Made by a program: the position numbers and the translations under genes
In this document: in pieces, positions 17,413-25,245 of the stretch
Position numbering within the stretch: the first letter of the stretch is position 1
How the letters are laid out: each line of letters opens with the position of its first letter
Assembly (NCBI GenBank): GCA_937888485.1
Contig: CALAQQ010000290.1
Location: 1 to 47,832 of the forward strand
Length of the DNA: 47,832 bases
Origin: an uncultured Clostridia bacterium
GTDB taxonomy: Bacteria; Bacillota; Clostridia; Oscillospirales; Acutalibacteraceae
Direction of reading: 5' to 3'
The notes under the pieces: model-generated
The model's database searches: none
What the model saw: the letters and a program-made list of their open reading frames with translations, nothing else
Told to the model about the DNA's origin: nothing

Positions 17413-18852
17413 TTAATAGTTAATTGCAATTGAAAGAAGCATGAGCGCAACGGAAACAATGCCTTCAAGCGCAAAAAGTTTCCATGAGAATTTAAGCCAT
17501 TTGCCGTAAGTTATGTTAACAATACCGATTGCGACAATCATGATTCCGCTGGTCGGATAGAGCAGGTTTGTGAAACCGTCACCGAGGCAGAACGCAAGAG
17601 TAACAGCCTGTCTGCTGACATTTACCATATCGGCAAGGGGAAGAACGATAGGCATAATAAGGAATGCCTTCGCAGTGCCGCTGCCGACAAAAAATTCGAG
17701 AATGACGATGAATGCAAAGAGCATAAGTATCGCCGCATAGGGTGAAACTCCCTGGAGGAGATTATAAACAAAATTGAGGATTGTAGGGATAATATTACCC
17801 TGATCGAGGATAAAAGTTATTGAAAGAATGATAACGATAATCGGAATGATGGGAGCAACGGTTTTTATTCCTTCACCGAAGCTTTTGAGAAGCCCCTTGC
17901 CTCTGAGACCCGAGAAATAGCCTGCGAGAATTCCGCCGACTGTAAAAAGAATTGCCATGCAAGGAAGAGAAATCATGCCCTCTGCACCGAGTGCAAAATC
18001 AAGAATAATACCGACTACAACTCCGAGAAGGCAGAAAAGGAAAGCTTTTGATGCCTTTTTTATCTGAGGGTCATAGAGGATGCTCATGCTGTCGCCGAGG
18101 CTGAATTTTTCGCGAAGAGCGATGTCTGTTTCGTAGCAGAGTGATTTCTGCGGATTTTTTTCGATTTTCTTTGCATAAACAGTAAGAAAGCCAGCGAGAA
18201 CGGCATACACAACGATAAAAACGAGAATTCTGTATCCTATGCCCGAAAAAACAGGGATGTCTGCCATTTTCTGAACAGTAACAACGTTGAAGGGGTTGAA
18301 GGTTGCGGCGGTGAAACCGAAAGCAACGGCGATAAGGCTCATTCCGAGACCGACGAATGAATCCCAGCCGAGTGCTAACGCAATCGCAACCGATATCGGA
18401 ACAAGTGTTACGGATTCTTCAAGGATACCCGCTGTTGAGCTTAAAAACATGCAGGCTAAAATCATGACATTCAGAAGCAGATATTTTTTTGCACCGAACT
18501 TCTCTATGATTATTGCCATTATGTATTTCAACACATTGCATTTATCGAGAATCAGAAAAGTGCCGCCGATGAGGGTTATCATCAGAATTATGCCTGCACC
18601 CGTTAGTGCGGTATCTGTACCAAAAACAAGAATCGGAGCGAGAATAATTTTCCATATCGGCAGTTTATCTTCGATTTGGGTGTATGTGCCGTTGATTATT
18701 GTACCGTCGGGATTTGTTTCGTAAATGCCTCTGGGCAAGACCTGAGTGAGCACACCTGCAAATGCCATTATGCCTGCAAGAAGTATGCATATAAGAACAA
18801 TGGTCTTTTTGTTTATCGAAAGACCTGCCTGTTTGTTTTGGGCTTCATTCAT
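17413..18852 (-). CDS. YfcC/DcuC-family carrier
   Basis: A 479-residue carrier with about twelve helices. The loop AAGILEESVTLVPI-type pattern and the segment GFTAATFNPFNVVTVQKMA belong to the YfcC branch of the C4-dicarboxylate/amino-acid anaerobic carrier family. Members exchange dicarboxylates or basic amino acids, but most YfcC proteins have no proven substrate. AGGAA lies before the ATG. It leads the minus-strand unit with the metallophosphoesterase and MFS genes and has a good promoter at 18886-18915. Confidence 0.85.
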   Translation of the reverse strand: MNEAQNKQAGLSINKKTIVLICILLAGIMAFAGVLTQVLPRGIYETNPDGTIINGTYTQIEDKLPIWKIILAPILVFGTDTALTGAGIILMITLIGGTFLILDKCNVLKYIMAIIIEKFGAKKYLLLNVMILACMFLSSTAGILEESVTLVPISVAIALALGWDSFVGLGMSLIAVAFGFTAATFNPFNVVTVQKMADIPVFSGIGYRILVFIVVYAVLAGFLTVYAKKIEKNPQKSLCYETDIALREKFSLGDSMSILYDPQIKKASKAFLFCLLGVVVGIILDFALGAEGMISLPCMAILFTVGGILAGYFSGLRGKGLLKSFGEGIKTVAPIIPIIVIILSITFILDQGNIIPTILNFVYNLLQGVSPYAAILMLFAFIVILEFFVGSGTAKAFLIMPIVLPLADMVNVSRQAVTLAFCLGDGFTNLLYPTSGIMIVAIGIVNITYGKWLKFSWKLFALEGIVSVALMLLSIAINY

Positions 18853-18885
18853 TTTTTATCATTCCTAAATTTTTAACTTTGCGAT

Positions 18886-18915
18886 ATTGTAACATAAATA
18901 TATAGGTATTTGCAA
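18886..18915 (-). promoter_or_regulatory. sigma-A-type promoter for the YfcC operon
   Basis: On the minus strand TTGCAA (18915-18910) and TACAAT (18891-18886) are 18 bases apart, about 34 bases upstream of the ATG at 18852. Confidence 0.6.
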
Positions 18916-19006
18916 CCTTATTATAAATAAATATTACAAAAAGATGTTGAGAAATTGAACGGTTTGTGATAGACTTAATATGAATTCAAAACGAAAGGTT
19001 GATTTT

Positions 19007-20560
19007 GTGAAAAAGTTAATCGCAGTTATTCTTTCTCTTACAATTGTTTTTTCCGTTCTTGTACCCGCTGCATCCGCAGCAACCGGAAAGTGCAATTGCG
19101 GAGTGCTCCCCACGATTTACGTAGGTCCTCTCGGTAACACTGATATCTATGAGAATCCCGGTGAAGAGAACGAAAGAACAATTTTCAGACCCACAACGGA
19201 AGCAATCATCAAAATAGTTGTTAAGGTTCTTCCTTCAATCGTTCCCGCATTATTGACAAGGGATTTCACCGCTCTCGGTGATGCGCTTATCGAATCCGTG
19301 AACGATGCATTCGGTGCTATGGCCCTTGACGGCAACGGCGATTCCGCAGAGAACGTTGACGTTATTATCGATCTTCCCACCGAAACCAACCACGGCAAGG
19401 GCGACCAGTATTATTTCCATTATGACTGGCGTCTTGATCCCGTTGAAGTTGCGGGTCAGCTCGATGATTTTGTGAATCATGTAAAGAAACTTACAGGTCA
19501 TGACATGGTTAATTTCCGTGCATCATCGATGGGCGGTGTTGTTACTCTTGCATATTTCAACGAATACGGTCATGACGATGTTGATGCCTGTATTTTCCAG
19601 AGCTGTCCTCTTCTCGGTACAGACGTTGCAGGCGATTTGCTCACAAGAAAGCTCAAGCTTGATGCGAGAAAGCTTCTTGATTATGCAACCGACGGCTATC
19701 CCCCCTTCACAGCAGAAGATACCCTTCTCTGGGGGCTTTTCAACGGTCTTTTCTACAGCGGTCTTGTAGATGCTGTTCTTTTTGCGGGTGAGCTTATTGT
19801 TGATCAGCTTAAAACAAAAGTTTACGATGAGCTCATGACTCCTGTTTTCGGAACACTTCTCGGTCTTTGGGCATTTGTACCCGACCATTCTTATGAAGAA
19901 GCAAAGAAAATAAATCTTGACCCCGAAACCCAAGCAGGTCTTATTAAAAAGGCAGACTACTATCATTACCAGATTCAGCAGAGAGCAGACGAAATTCTCA
20001 ATGACGCAATTGATGACGGTATCCGCATCATGATTGTTGCTGGTTACAACATCCAGAGAACTCCTCTTGTTGAGAATATGGATAACAACAGCGATGCTAC
20101 CGTTGACACAAAATACGCTTCAGCAGGCGCGACGGTTGCACTTCTCGGCGAAACTCTCGGCGATGACTATAAGCAGGCATGCACAGACTGCGGTCACAAC
20201 CATCTTTCACCCGACGGCGTTATCGATGCATCAACCTGTATTCTTCCCGAACATACATGGTTTATCAAGGATATGCTCCATTCAAATGCACATGACGGCA
20301 TTATGGAAATGTATTATTGGTTCATGTATACTGATGAATACTATGATGTATGGTCGAATCCAATGTATACTCAGTTCCTTCAGAATGACAAGCCGAATCT
20401 CCGCATGATTCCCATGGGCAACTTTGCTGAAGGCGAAAAGGCTCCCGAATTTGAAGAAGGCGATTCATACTACAACAAGTTTGAAAAGTTTGTTCTTCCT
20501 GTAACAGACAAGATTTTCTCATTCCTTGATGATTGCAGAGAATTTGTCGGTTTATCATAA
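19007..20560 (+). CDS. secreted LCAT-like alpha/beta hydrolase (lipase/esterase)
   Basis: A 517-residue protein with a clear signal peptide (KK, a hydrophobic core, then PAASAA at about residues 20-25), so it is exported. The segment FHYDWRLD followed by an elbow ASSMGG (Ser174) matches LCAT-type acyltransferases and lipases, where the first elbow glycine is often alanine. Candidate acid and base are in DGVIDAST and KDMLHSN. The substrate is unknown, perhaps a lipid or acylated surface compound. I prefer GTG 19007, preceded by GAAAGG, because the signal peptide starts there; ATG 18980 overlaps a possible -10 box. A terminator follows. Confidence 0.8.
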   Translation: MKKLIAVILSLTIVFSVLVPAASAATGKCNCGVLPTIYVGPLGNTDIYENPGEENERTIFRPTTEAIIKIVVKVLPSIVPALLTRDFTALGDALIESVNDAFGAMALDGNGDSAENVDVIIDLPTETNHGKGDQYYFHYDWRLDPVEVAGQLDDFVNHVKKLTGHDMVNFRASSMGGVVTLAYFNEYGHDDVDACIFQSCPLLGTDVAGDLLTRKLKLDARKLLDYATDGYPPFTAEDTLLWGLFNGLFYSGLVDAVLFAGELIVDQLKTKVYDELMTPVFGTLLGLWAFVPDHSYEEAKKINLDPETQAGLIKKADYYHYQIQQRADEILNDAIDDGIRIMIVAGYNIQRTPLVENMDNNSDATVDTKYASAGATVALLGETLGDDYKQACTDCGHNHLSPDGVIDASTCILPEHTWFIKDMLHSNAHDGIMEMYYWFMYTDEYYDVWSNPMYTQFLQNDKPNLRMIPMGNFAEGEKAPEFEEGDSYYNKFEKFVLPVTDKIFSFLDDCREFVGLS

Positions 20561-20588
20561 AAAACTCATATTTTACAAAAAAATATAA

Positions 20589-20628
20589 AAAATAATCGGG
20601 GAACAGTCAGTTCTCCGATTATTTTTTG
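20589..20628 (+). terminator. intrinsic terminator after the secreted esterase
   Basis: A 14-bp stem (AATAATCGGGGAAC with GTTCTCCGATTATT) carries a 5-base loop and ends in a T-run. Confidence 0.9.
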
Positions 20629-20638
20629 TGGTGATTGA

Positions 20639-21352
20639 ATGTATTCACGGATAAAGCTTTCCGCAAGACTCGCTTTGAACGGTGCATATTTAAAAATGCT
20701 TCCGATTCTGACAATGATAATTTTTACCGTTTTTGTTTTCTTGGTGTGTAATCCGATTCTTGATATGTTTGTTGACAGGAATGATGTTTTCTTTGTTTTT
20801 TCGTTTTTATCACTTGTGTTTTTTGTGCTGATTGTTTCGCCTGCAAGATTACATCTTGAAACAAAACATTTTATGCTTGCAAGGGGAATGAAAAATCTCA
20901 GAGTCAGAACGGGTGCTTCAGGTTTTGCAAAATCATTGGTATTCTATCCTCTGATTTTTTGTATAAAACTTTTCTGGTTTGCAGTTTTTGAAGCTATTCC
21001 CGTTTTATCTGCAATATTATTTTATTATTATCTGAACGAAAATTCTTTGAGCCTCAAAGCTTTTGTTGTTATTTGTATCGGAATAGTTTGTGTTTTTATT
21101 ATAGGGCTCGCTTTTTATTCGGTTTTTATCCAAAGATACTCAAAGGCTGCTTTCTATCTTTCATGTTACGATGATTTTTCAGCATTTGATGCAATAAGAG
21201 AAAGTGTCAGAAAAACAAGGGACAGTCTTGTTGATATTCTGCTTTTCAAGCTCGGGTTTGTTCCGTGGTTTCTTCTCTGTATCGGAATAGTGCCCATGCT
21301 TTTTGTCATTCCGTATTATAAACAAAGCCTGACCTTCTACCACTTAAAATAA
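20639..21352 (+). CDS. uncharacterised membrane protein, DUF975-like
   Basis: A 237-residue membrane protein with about six hydrophobic segments. The C-terminal part, with SVRKTRDSLVDILLFKLGF, a Trp-containing helix and IPYYKQSLTFYH, resembles the end of DUF975 proteins, but the match is tentative. No enzymatic motif is visible. The ribosome site GTGGTGA is weak. It follows a terminator and precedes a convergent terminator, so it is probably monocistronic; no clear promoter was found. Confidence 0.6.
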   Translation: MYSRIKLSARLALNGAYLKMLPILTMIIFTVFVFLVCNPILDMFVDRNDVFFVFSFLSLVFFVLIVSPARLHLETKHFMLARGMKNLRVRTGASGFAKSLVFYPLIFCIKLFWFAVFEAIPVLSAILFYYYLNENSLSLKAFVVICIGIVCVFIIGLAFYSVFIQRYSKAAFYLSCYDDFSAFDAIRESVRKTRDSLVDILLFKLGFVPWFLLCIGIVPMLFVIPYYKQSLTFYHLK

Positions 21353-21386
21353 ACCGCAGTCCATTTTGTTACACCGCGGTTTATTT
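21347..21386. terminator. bidirectional terminator between convergent genes
   Basis: The 11-bp stem AAATAAACCGC with GCGGTTTATTT has an 18-base loop. It covers the stop codons of both the DUF975-like gene and the Sfp-type gene. Confidence 0.75.
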
Positions 21387-21974
21387 GTTGTTTTCACATA
21401 TTGCGCAGATATAGCCTTCTTCGACGGGAATAAAACGGCAGTCAAATCCTTTTTCGGAGCATATAATCTTTTCGCATTCAATATCAAAAGAAACATTTTT
21501 TATATCTGCACCGAGACCTGTTCCGATGCATTTGAAATAAGCTTCCTTAAGAGTCCATATTTCAAAAAGACCGTTTTTGTGAGAGTTGATATATTCTATT
21601 TCTTTTTCGCAGGCAAATTTTTCTGATGTTTTCGGATTGATTTCGCGTATTCTTTCAATGTCGATGCCGATTTCCTTATCCGATACAGCACAGACTACCA
21701 TGTCACCGCTGTGACTTATATTGAAACGGATATCAACCGATTTTGCATAGGGCTTACCTTTTTCTGTTGCTCCGAATTCAATTTCATATGGGGAAATACC
21801 GCAGAATTCCGATACAGCTTTACGGCAAAGATTGTCCGCAACAATTTTTGATTTCTGCTTTTGGGGAATTCTGAGCTTCATGACAGCTTCCTTTTTTTCG
21901 TTGCTCATCATTTTGAACCATTCGGCAATATCCGAATCGCAGATTTCGGAAATGTTACAAGAATATATTTTCAT
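21381..21974 (-). CDS. 4'-phosphopantetheinyl transferase, Sfp type
   Basis: The enzyme moves the phosphopantetheine arm of CoA onto a carrier-protein serine. At 197 residues it is slightly short for the Sfp class. It has the magnesium-binding motif GIDIE (Asp105, Glu107) and the second motif WTLKEAYFK (140-148), with FNISHSGD at 84-91 for CoA contact. No polyketide, peptide or fatty-acid synthase gene is nearby, so the partner may be encoded elsewhere. It lies 50 bases downstream of the DUF212 gene, after a terminator. Confidence 0.9.
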   Translation of the reverse strand: MKIYSCNISEICDSDIAEWFKMMSNEKKEAVMKLRIPQKQKSKIVADNLCRKAVSEFCGISPYEIEFGATEKGKPYAKSVDIRFNISHSGDMVVCAVSDKEIGIDIERIREINPKTSEKFACEKEIEYINSHKNGLFEIWTLKEAYFKCIGTGLGADIKNVSFDIECEKIICSEKGFDCRFIPVEEGYICAICENNK

Positions 21975-21982
21975 AATTTCAC

Positions 21983-22017
21983 CTAAAAGAAAATGCCGTC
22001 GGATAAACCGTCGGCAT
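21983..22017 (-). terminator. terminator after the DUF212 gene
   Basis: On the minus strand a stem of ATGCCG plus CGG pairs (one mismatch) with a 5-base loop is followed by TTTTCTTTT. Confidence 0.75.
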
Positions 22018-22024
22018 TGATTGA

Positions 22025-22480
22025 TTAAAACAGACCCGAAAACTTAACCATGATAACAGAAACGGTAAGTCCGACAATGAAACCGCCGATGATTTCGGGA
22101 ATGGTGTGGCCTTCAACCTTTTTGACATCCTTTGCTTCGTTTCCGCAAACCTTGCCCTGAAGACGGTTGAATGCATCGGTAAGTCTGCTGATGGGAAGTC
22201 TGACTTTGAATGCGTCAAACATAACGATAAAAGCAAAAACTCCGCATGCCGCAAAAATATCCGAATCGAAACCGTTTTTAAGACCTATACAGCCGCAAAG
22301 AGCGATAACTGTTGCGGTGTGCGAGCTGGGCATACCGCCGAGTTTGAAAAGGGTTGAAAGAGTAACTTTTTTGCGGGCAATACCCTTTCTTTTTCCGTTG
22401 TAGTATGTAAACAAATTTATGATGACCTTTATAAGCTGAGCTATGAACCATGCAATAAGGCAAACAATAAAAATTTTCAT
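22025..22480 (-). CDS. DUF212 (divergent PAP2-like, YuiD type) membrane protein
   Basis: This 151-residue membrane protein has the two signatures of the family: GGMPSSHTATV at 48-58 and EGHTIPEIIGG near 122-132, with about four helices. The PSSH motif resembles the phosphatase motif of PAP2 enzymes, but catalysis is unproven for this group. AAGGAG lies seven bases before the ATG. It is monocistronic or leads into the Sfp-type gene past a terminator. Confidence 0.85.
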   Translation of the reverse strand: MKIFIVCLIAWFIAQLIKVIINLFTYYNGKRKGIARKKVTLSTLFKLGGMPSSHTATVIALCGCIGLKNGFDSDIFAACGVFAFIVMFDAFKVRLPISRLTDAFNRLQGKVCGNEAKDVKKVEGHTIPEIIGGFIVGLTVSVIMVKFSGLF

Positions 22481-22595
22481 TTAAAACTCCTTTCACCATG
22501 ACGGACAATACTCGATTTATTTTACAATATTACTTACAAAAAAGCAAGGCTTTTTTGCCAAATATCGCAGTAAACGGAAAAACAGTGAAGAATTT

Positions 22596-23105
22596 TTAAA
22601 CTTTAATGATAATCGGAGTGATTCCGAGAGAGGGAATCAGAGTGTTAATAATGTCATATGTTTTTATTTTCAGTGTGGCGGTGCAGTCGCACGGATGGCA
22701 ACATATAAATTCTTCATTGAGAACATCTTCGTCTATCACAAGAGAAACTTTCTTTTCTTTGTTAAACACAAGACTGGTTATGCTGAGCGAACCCGGAGAA
22801 GTTCCAAGCATTTCTTCCATTTTTTCTCCGCTTGCAAACGAAAGTCTTGATGAGCCGATTGCTTTGGAAACTTCTTTTGTGACAAATTTTTTGTTGCTGT
22901 TCATCATAAGCAGATAATACGCACTGCCTGTTGTTGTCTGTAAAAATAGGTTCTTGCAGATTTTGCCGTCAATTATTTTTTCGATTTCAGCGCATTTTTC
23001 GAGCGTTTCCGCAGCTTCATGGGTTATTACGGAAAACTCTGCTCCGAGGTTATTTAAAAAGTCGCAGATTAACGAGGCTTTCTGACTTAACGAATGAGGC
23101 ATCAT
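22596..23105 (-). CDS. YbaK/ProX-family aminoacyl-tRNA deacylase
   Basis: The family hydrolyses mischarged tRNA, most often Ala-tRNA(Pro) or Cys-tRNA(Pro), in the cytosol. The 169-residue protein has the free-standing ProX pattern: KNLFL near residue 51, SRLSFAS near 86, LGTSPGSLSITSL, then LVIDEDVL and CCHPCDCTATLKI where family members carry HPN. Replacement of the Asn in HPN by Cys is a small oddity. AGGAG lies six bases before the ATG at 23105. A terminator for the upstream lipoprotein gene sits directly before its ribosome site, so it probably has its own promoter or depends on read-through. Confidence 0.82.
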   Translation of the reverse strand: MMPHSLSQKASLICDFLNNLGAEFSVITHEAAETLEKCAEIEKIIDGKICKNLFLQTTTGSAYYLLMMNSNKKFVTKEVSKAIGSSRLSFASGEKMEEMLGTSPGSLSITSLVFNKEKKVSLVIDEDVLNEEFICCHPCDCTATLKIKTYDIINTLIPSLGITPIIIKV

Positions 23106-23116
23106 ATTTACTCCTG

Positions 23117-23152
23117 AAAAAAGCTACATCAAACTTCTGTTCAATGTAGCTT
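23117..23152 (-). terminator. terminator after the lipoprotein gene at 23161
   Basis: On the minus strand the 9-bp stem AAGCTACAT with ATGTAGCTT is followed by a T-run, immediately before the ribosome site of the YbaK/ProX gene. Confidence 0.82.
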
Positions 23153-23160
23153 ATAATAGT

Positions 23161-24039
23161 TTATTGTGCTGAATAAAAAGCGGATTCATAGTCCTTTTCA
23201 TTTATTTTTATGGATTTCCACGGTCCGCTGCTGCAATCTTCATGAGTGAGAATTCCGTCCTCGAAGGTGTGAATATTCGAATATTGTGATTTACCTTCCG
23301 AAAGAACCCAGTTTTTTCCGGGATATTCGGATGAAACGGGGAAAATGCTGTCATCAGGGGTGAATTCACCTTTTCTGAGTTCACCGCAACAGAAAGCGAC
23401 AATTTTGTTTTCACTGTCAAATTCTATATAACAACGTGTTGTTTTGCTCTGAACAGCATAGGAATTCTTATCGGTTTTTATAAACTCAAGAAACTCAACA
23501 ATTTCTTCCGTACCGTTTTTTTCTGTTGAAAAGATATAACGGAAGCTATCGTTCTTTTTATTATATTCCGCAGAGTATTCATCCGTTGCTTCCTCTGAAA
23601 TGAACTTAAGCAAAAACTCCGCTTCACCGTCGGATTCAAAGCTTATATCGGACTGAAGAGTTGGATTATCATAAAATTTCTGCGCTTCTTCGTTATCCAT
23701 ATCGGCGGTGAATCCGCCTACTATCGGCAGGTCAAATGTGCCAAGGGGGAACGGATTGAAAGCTGTGAGGATATAATGATTTTCAAGGAAGTATTCCGAT
23801 GGGTTTTCAACCTGAACAGTTTTGTTATGACCCGATTCAAGAATTCGGACTTTGGTTTCCATTGCTCTTATTACATCAAGAAATCTTTCGCGGCAACCGA
23901 TAAAGGTTTCTTCGGTGTTTGTGATACTGAGCATATCGGGTGTGATGATTTTTTCTTCGTCTTCACTTCCGGAACATGAACAAAGAACAAACAACAAAAC
24001 CGAGAGCAGTGATAAACATTTTTTAAAATAAATATTCAT
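23161..24039 (-). CDS. lipoprotein of unknown function
   Basis: This 292-residue protein has a signal peptide with the lipobox-like VLCSC (Cys22) followed by a Ser/Glu-rich linker, so it should sit on the outer face of the membrane. The rest is acidic and mostly beta-like with no recognised motif. Its ATG shares one base with the stop of nrdR (TAATG), which means the two are translationally coupled and probably in one transcript. A link to nucleotide metabolism is not implied by the sequence. Confidence 0.7.
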   Translation of the reverse strand: MNIYFKKCLSLLSVLLFVLCSCSGSEDEEKIITPDMLSITNTEETFIGCRERFLDVIRAMETKVRILESGHNKTVQVENPSEYFLENHYILTAFNPFPLGTFDLPIVGGFTADMDNEEAQKFYDNPTLQSDISFESDGEAEFLLKFISEEATDEYSAEYNKKNDSFRYIFSTEKNGTEEIVEFLEFIKTDKNSYAVQSKTTRCYIEFDSENKIVAFCCGELRKGEFTPDDSIFPVSSEYPGKNWVLSEGKSQYSNIHTFEDGILTHEDCSSGPWKSIKINEKDYESAFYSAQ

Positions 24040-24494
24040 TATTTTTCGCTGAGCAGTTTTGCAAGCTCGTCCATGAAGGTGTTGATATCCTTGAATTGTC
24101 TGTAAACCGATGCAAAGCGAACATATGCAACCTCATCAAGGTCTTTGAGCTTGTCCATCGCAAGTTCGCCGATATGTACGGAAGTAACCTCTCTGTCGAG
24201 TGAATTCTGAAGCGTAGCTTCAATCTCATTAACGGCAGATTCGATTTTTTCAAGAGAAACAGGTCTTTTTTCACATGCTCTGAGCATACCGTTGAAGAGC
24301 TTGTTGCGGTCAAATACCTCTCTTGATTTATCTTTTTTAACAACGATGACGGGAACACTTTCGATAACCTCGTATGTTGTGAAACGCTTCTGACAGCTTA
24401 TGCATTCTCTGCGGCGGCGTATACGCTCACCCTCATCTGTAGGTCTTGAGTCAATAACCTTACTTTCTTCGCAGCTGCAAAACGGACATCTCAT
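24039..24494 (-). CDS. nrdR: transcriptional repressor of ribonucleotide reductase genes
   Basis: NrdR binds NrdR boxes upstream of ribonucleotide reductase operons and senses ATP/dATP. The 151-residue protein has the N-terminal zinc ribbon with Cys3, Cys6, Cys31 and Cys34, the basic segment ERIRRRRECI, and the central ATP-cone domain starting VPVIVVKKDKSREVF. Length and layout are typical. No nrd genes are in the window. The AAGGAG site lies inside the intergenic/3' end of the racemase gene; downstream is the coupled lipoprotein gene. Confidence 0.96.
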   Translation of the reverse strand: MRCPFCSCEESKVIDSRPTDEGERIRRRRECISCQKRFTTYEVIESVPVIVVKKDKSREVFDRNKLFNGMLRACEKRPVSLEKIESAVNEIEATLQNSLDREVTSVHIGELAMDKLKDLDEVAYVRFASVYRQFKDINTFMDELAKLLSEK

Positions 24495-24499
24495 GACAT

Positions 24500-25234
24500 T
24501 TACACTCCTTGATTTTTTGTTTTTATTTTTTTACCGCAAAGCTCAATGCTTTTACGGGCAAGAGTAAGCAGGGAATCAATGATGGTTTCATCAGCGATGC
24601 TGTAGTCACGGTAGATTACAGATAATTCCGTGCAACCGAGAACAACACAGTCGCATCCCGATTTTTTCAGATTGTTTATTATTCTCCAGAAAGCTTCTAT
24701 ATCAACGCTTTTACCCGCTTTTACCTGGTCATAGATAATTTCCATGAGCTTTTCGGTATCATGTTCATCGGGAACTGCAAAATCAAGACCGTATTTTTTG
24801 AACATATTCTGATATGCTCCCGAAACAAGAGTTCCTTTTGTTGCGAGTATTCCGACTTTTTTAGCGTCGGGTAAATTGTTTTTGATATGAAGAACGGTTT
24901 CTTCAATTATATTGATAATACGAACATCAACCGCATTCTGAATTTCGTCATAGAAAAAATGAGCAGTATTGCAGGGAATAACGATATAATCCGCACCTGC
25001 TTTTTCGAGCGTTTTTGCATCGCTTGTCATCTGAGGCAGGGGATTGGGTTCGCTTCTGTCAAGAATATAATTTGTACGGTCATGAATTGCCGCATGATTT
25101 AATATAATCATTGAAACATGCTCTTGGTCTGTTGAGGCATCGGTGCATCTGATAACAAGCTCTGCGAAATAAATTGTTGCAAGAGGACCGACTCCGCCCA
25201 GAACTCCGAGCTTTATTTCTTTTTTATCGCTCAT
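24500..25234 (-). CDS. aspartate/glutamate racemase family protein
   Basis: The family interconverts L- and D-Asp (or Glu) without a cofactor, using two cysteines. Both are present in the 244-residue protein: PCNTAH with Cys88 and GCTELS with Cys201; the N-terminus VLGGVGPLAT is typical. It lies 12 bases downstream of the ATP-grasp gene on the same strand. That pairing suggests that it supplies D-aspartate to the ligase, as the racemase gene beside the D-aspartate ligase gene of Enterococcus faecium does. A general role in amino-acid metabolism is the alternative. Confidence 0.88.
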   Translation of the reverse strand: MSDKKEIKLGVLGGVGPLATIYFAELVIRCTDASTDQEHVSMIILNHAAIHDRTNYILDRSEPNPLPQMTSDAKTLEKAGADYIVIPCNTAHFFYDEIQNAVDVRIINIIEETVLHIKNNLPDAKKVGILATKGTLVSGAYQNMFKKYGLDFAVPDEHDTEKLMEIIYDQVKAGKSVDIEAFWRIINNLKKSGCDCVVLGCTELSVIYRDYSIADETIIDSLLTLARKSIELCGKKIKTKNQGV

Positions 25235-25245
25235 TTATATAATCA

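Noticed and set aside
22538..22558. Terminator after the YbaK/ProX gene on the minus strand
   Set aside because: The stem is almost only A-T with a 3-base loop. It is too weak to list as a feature.
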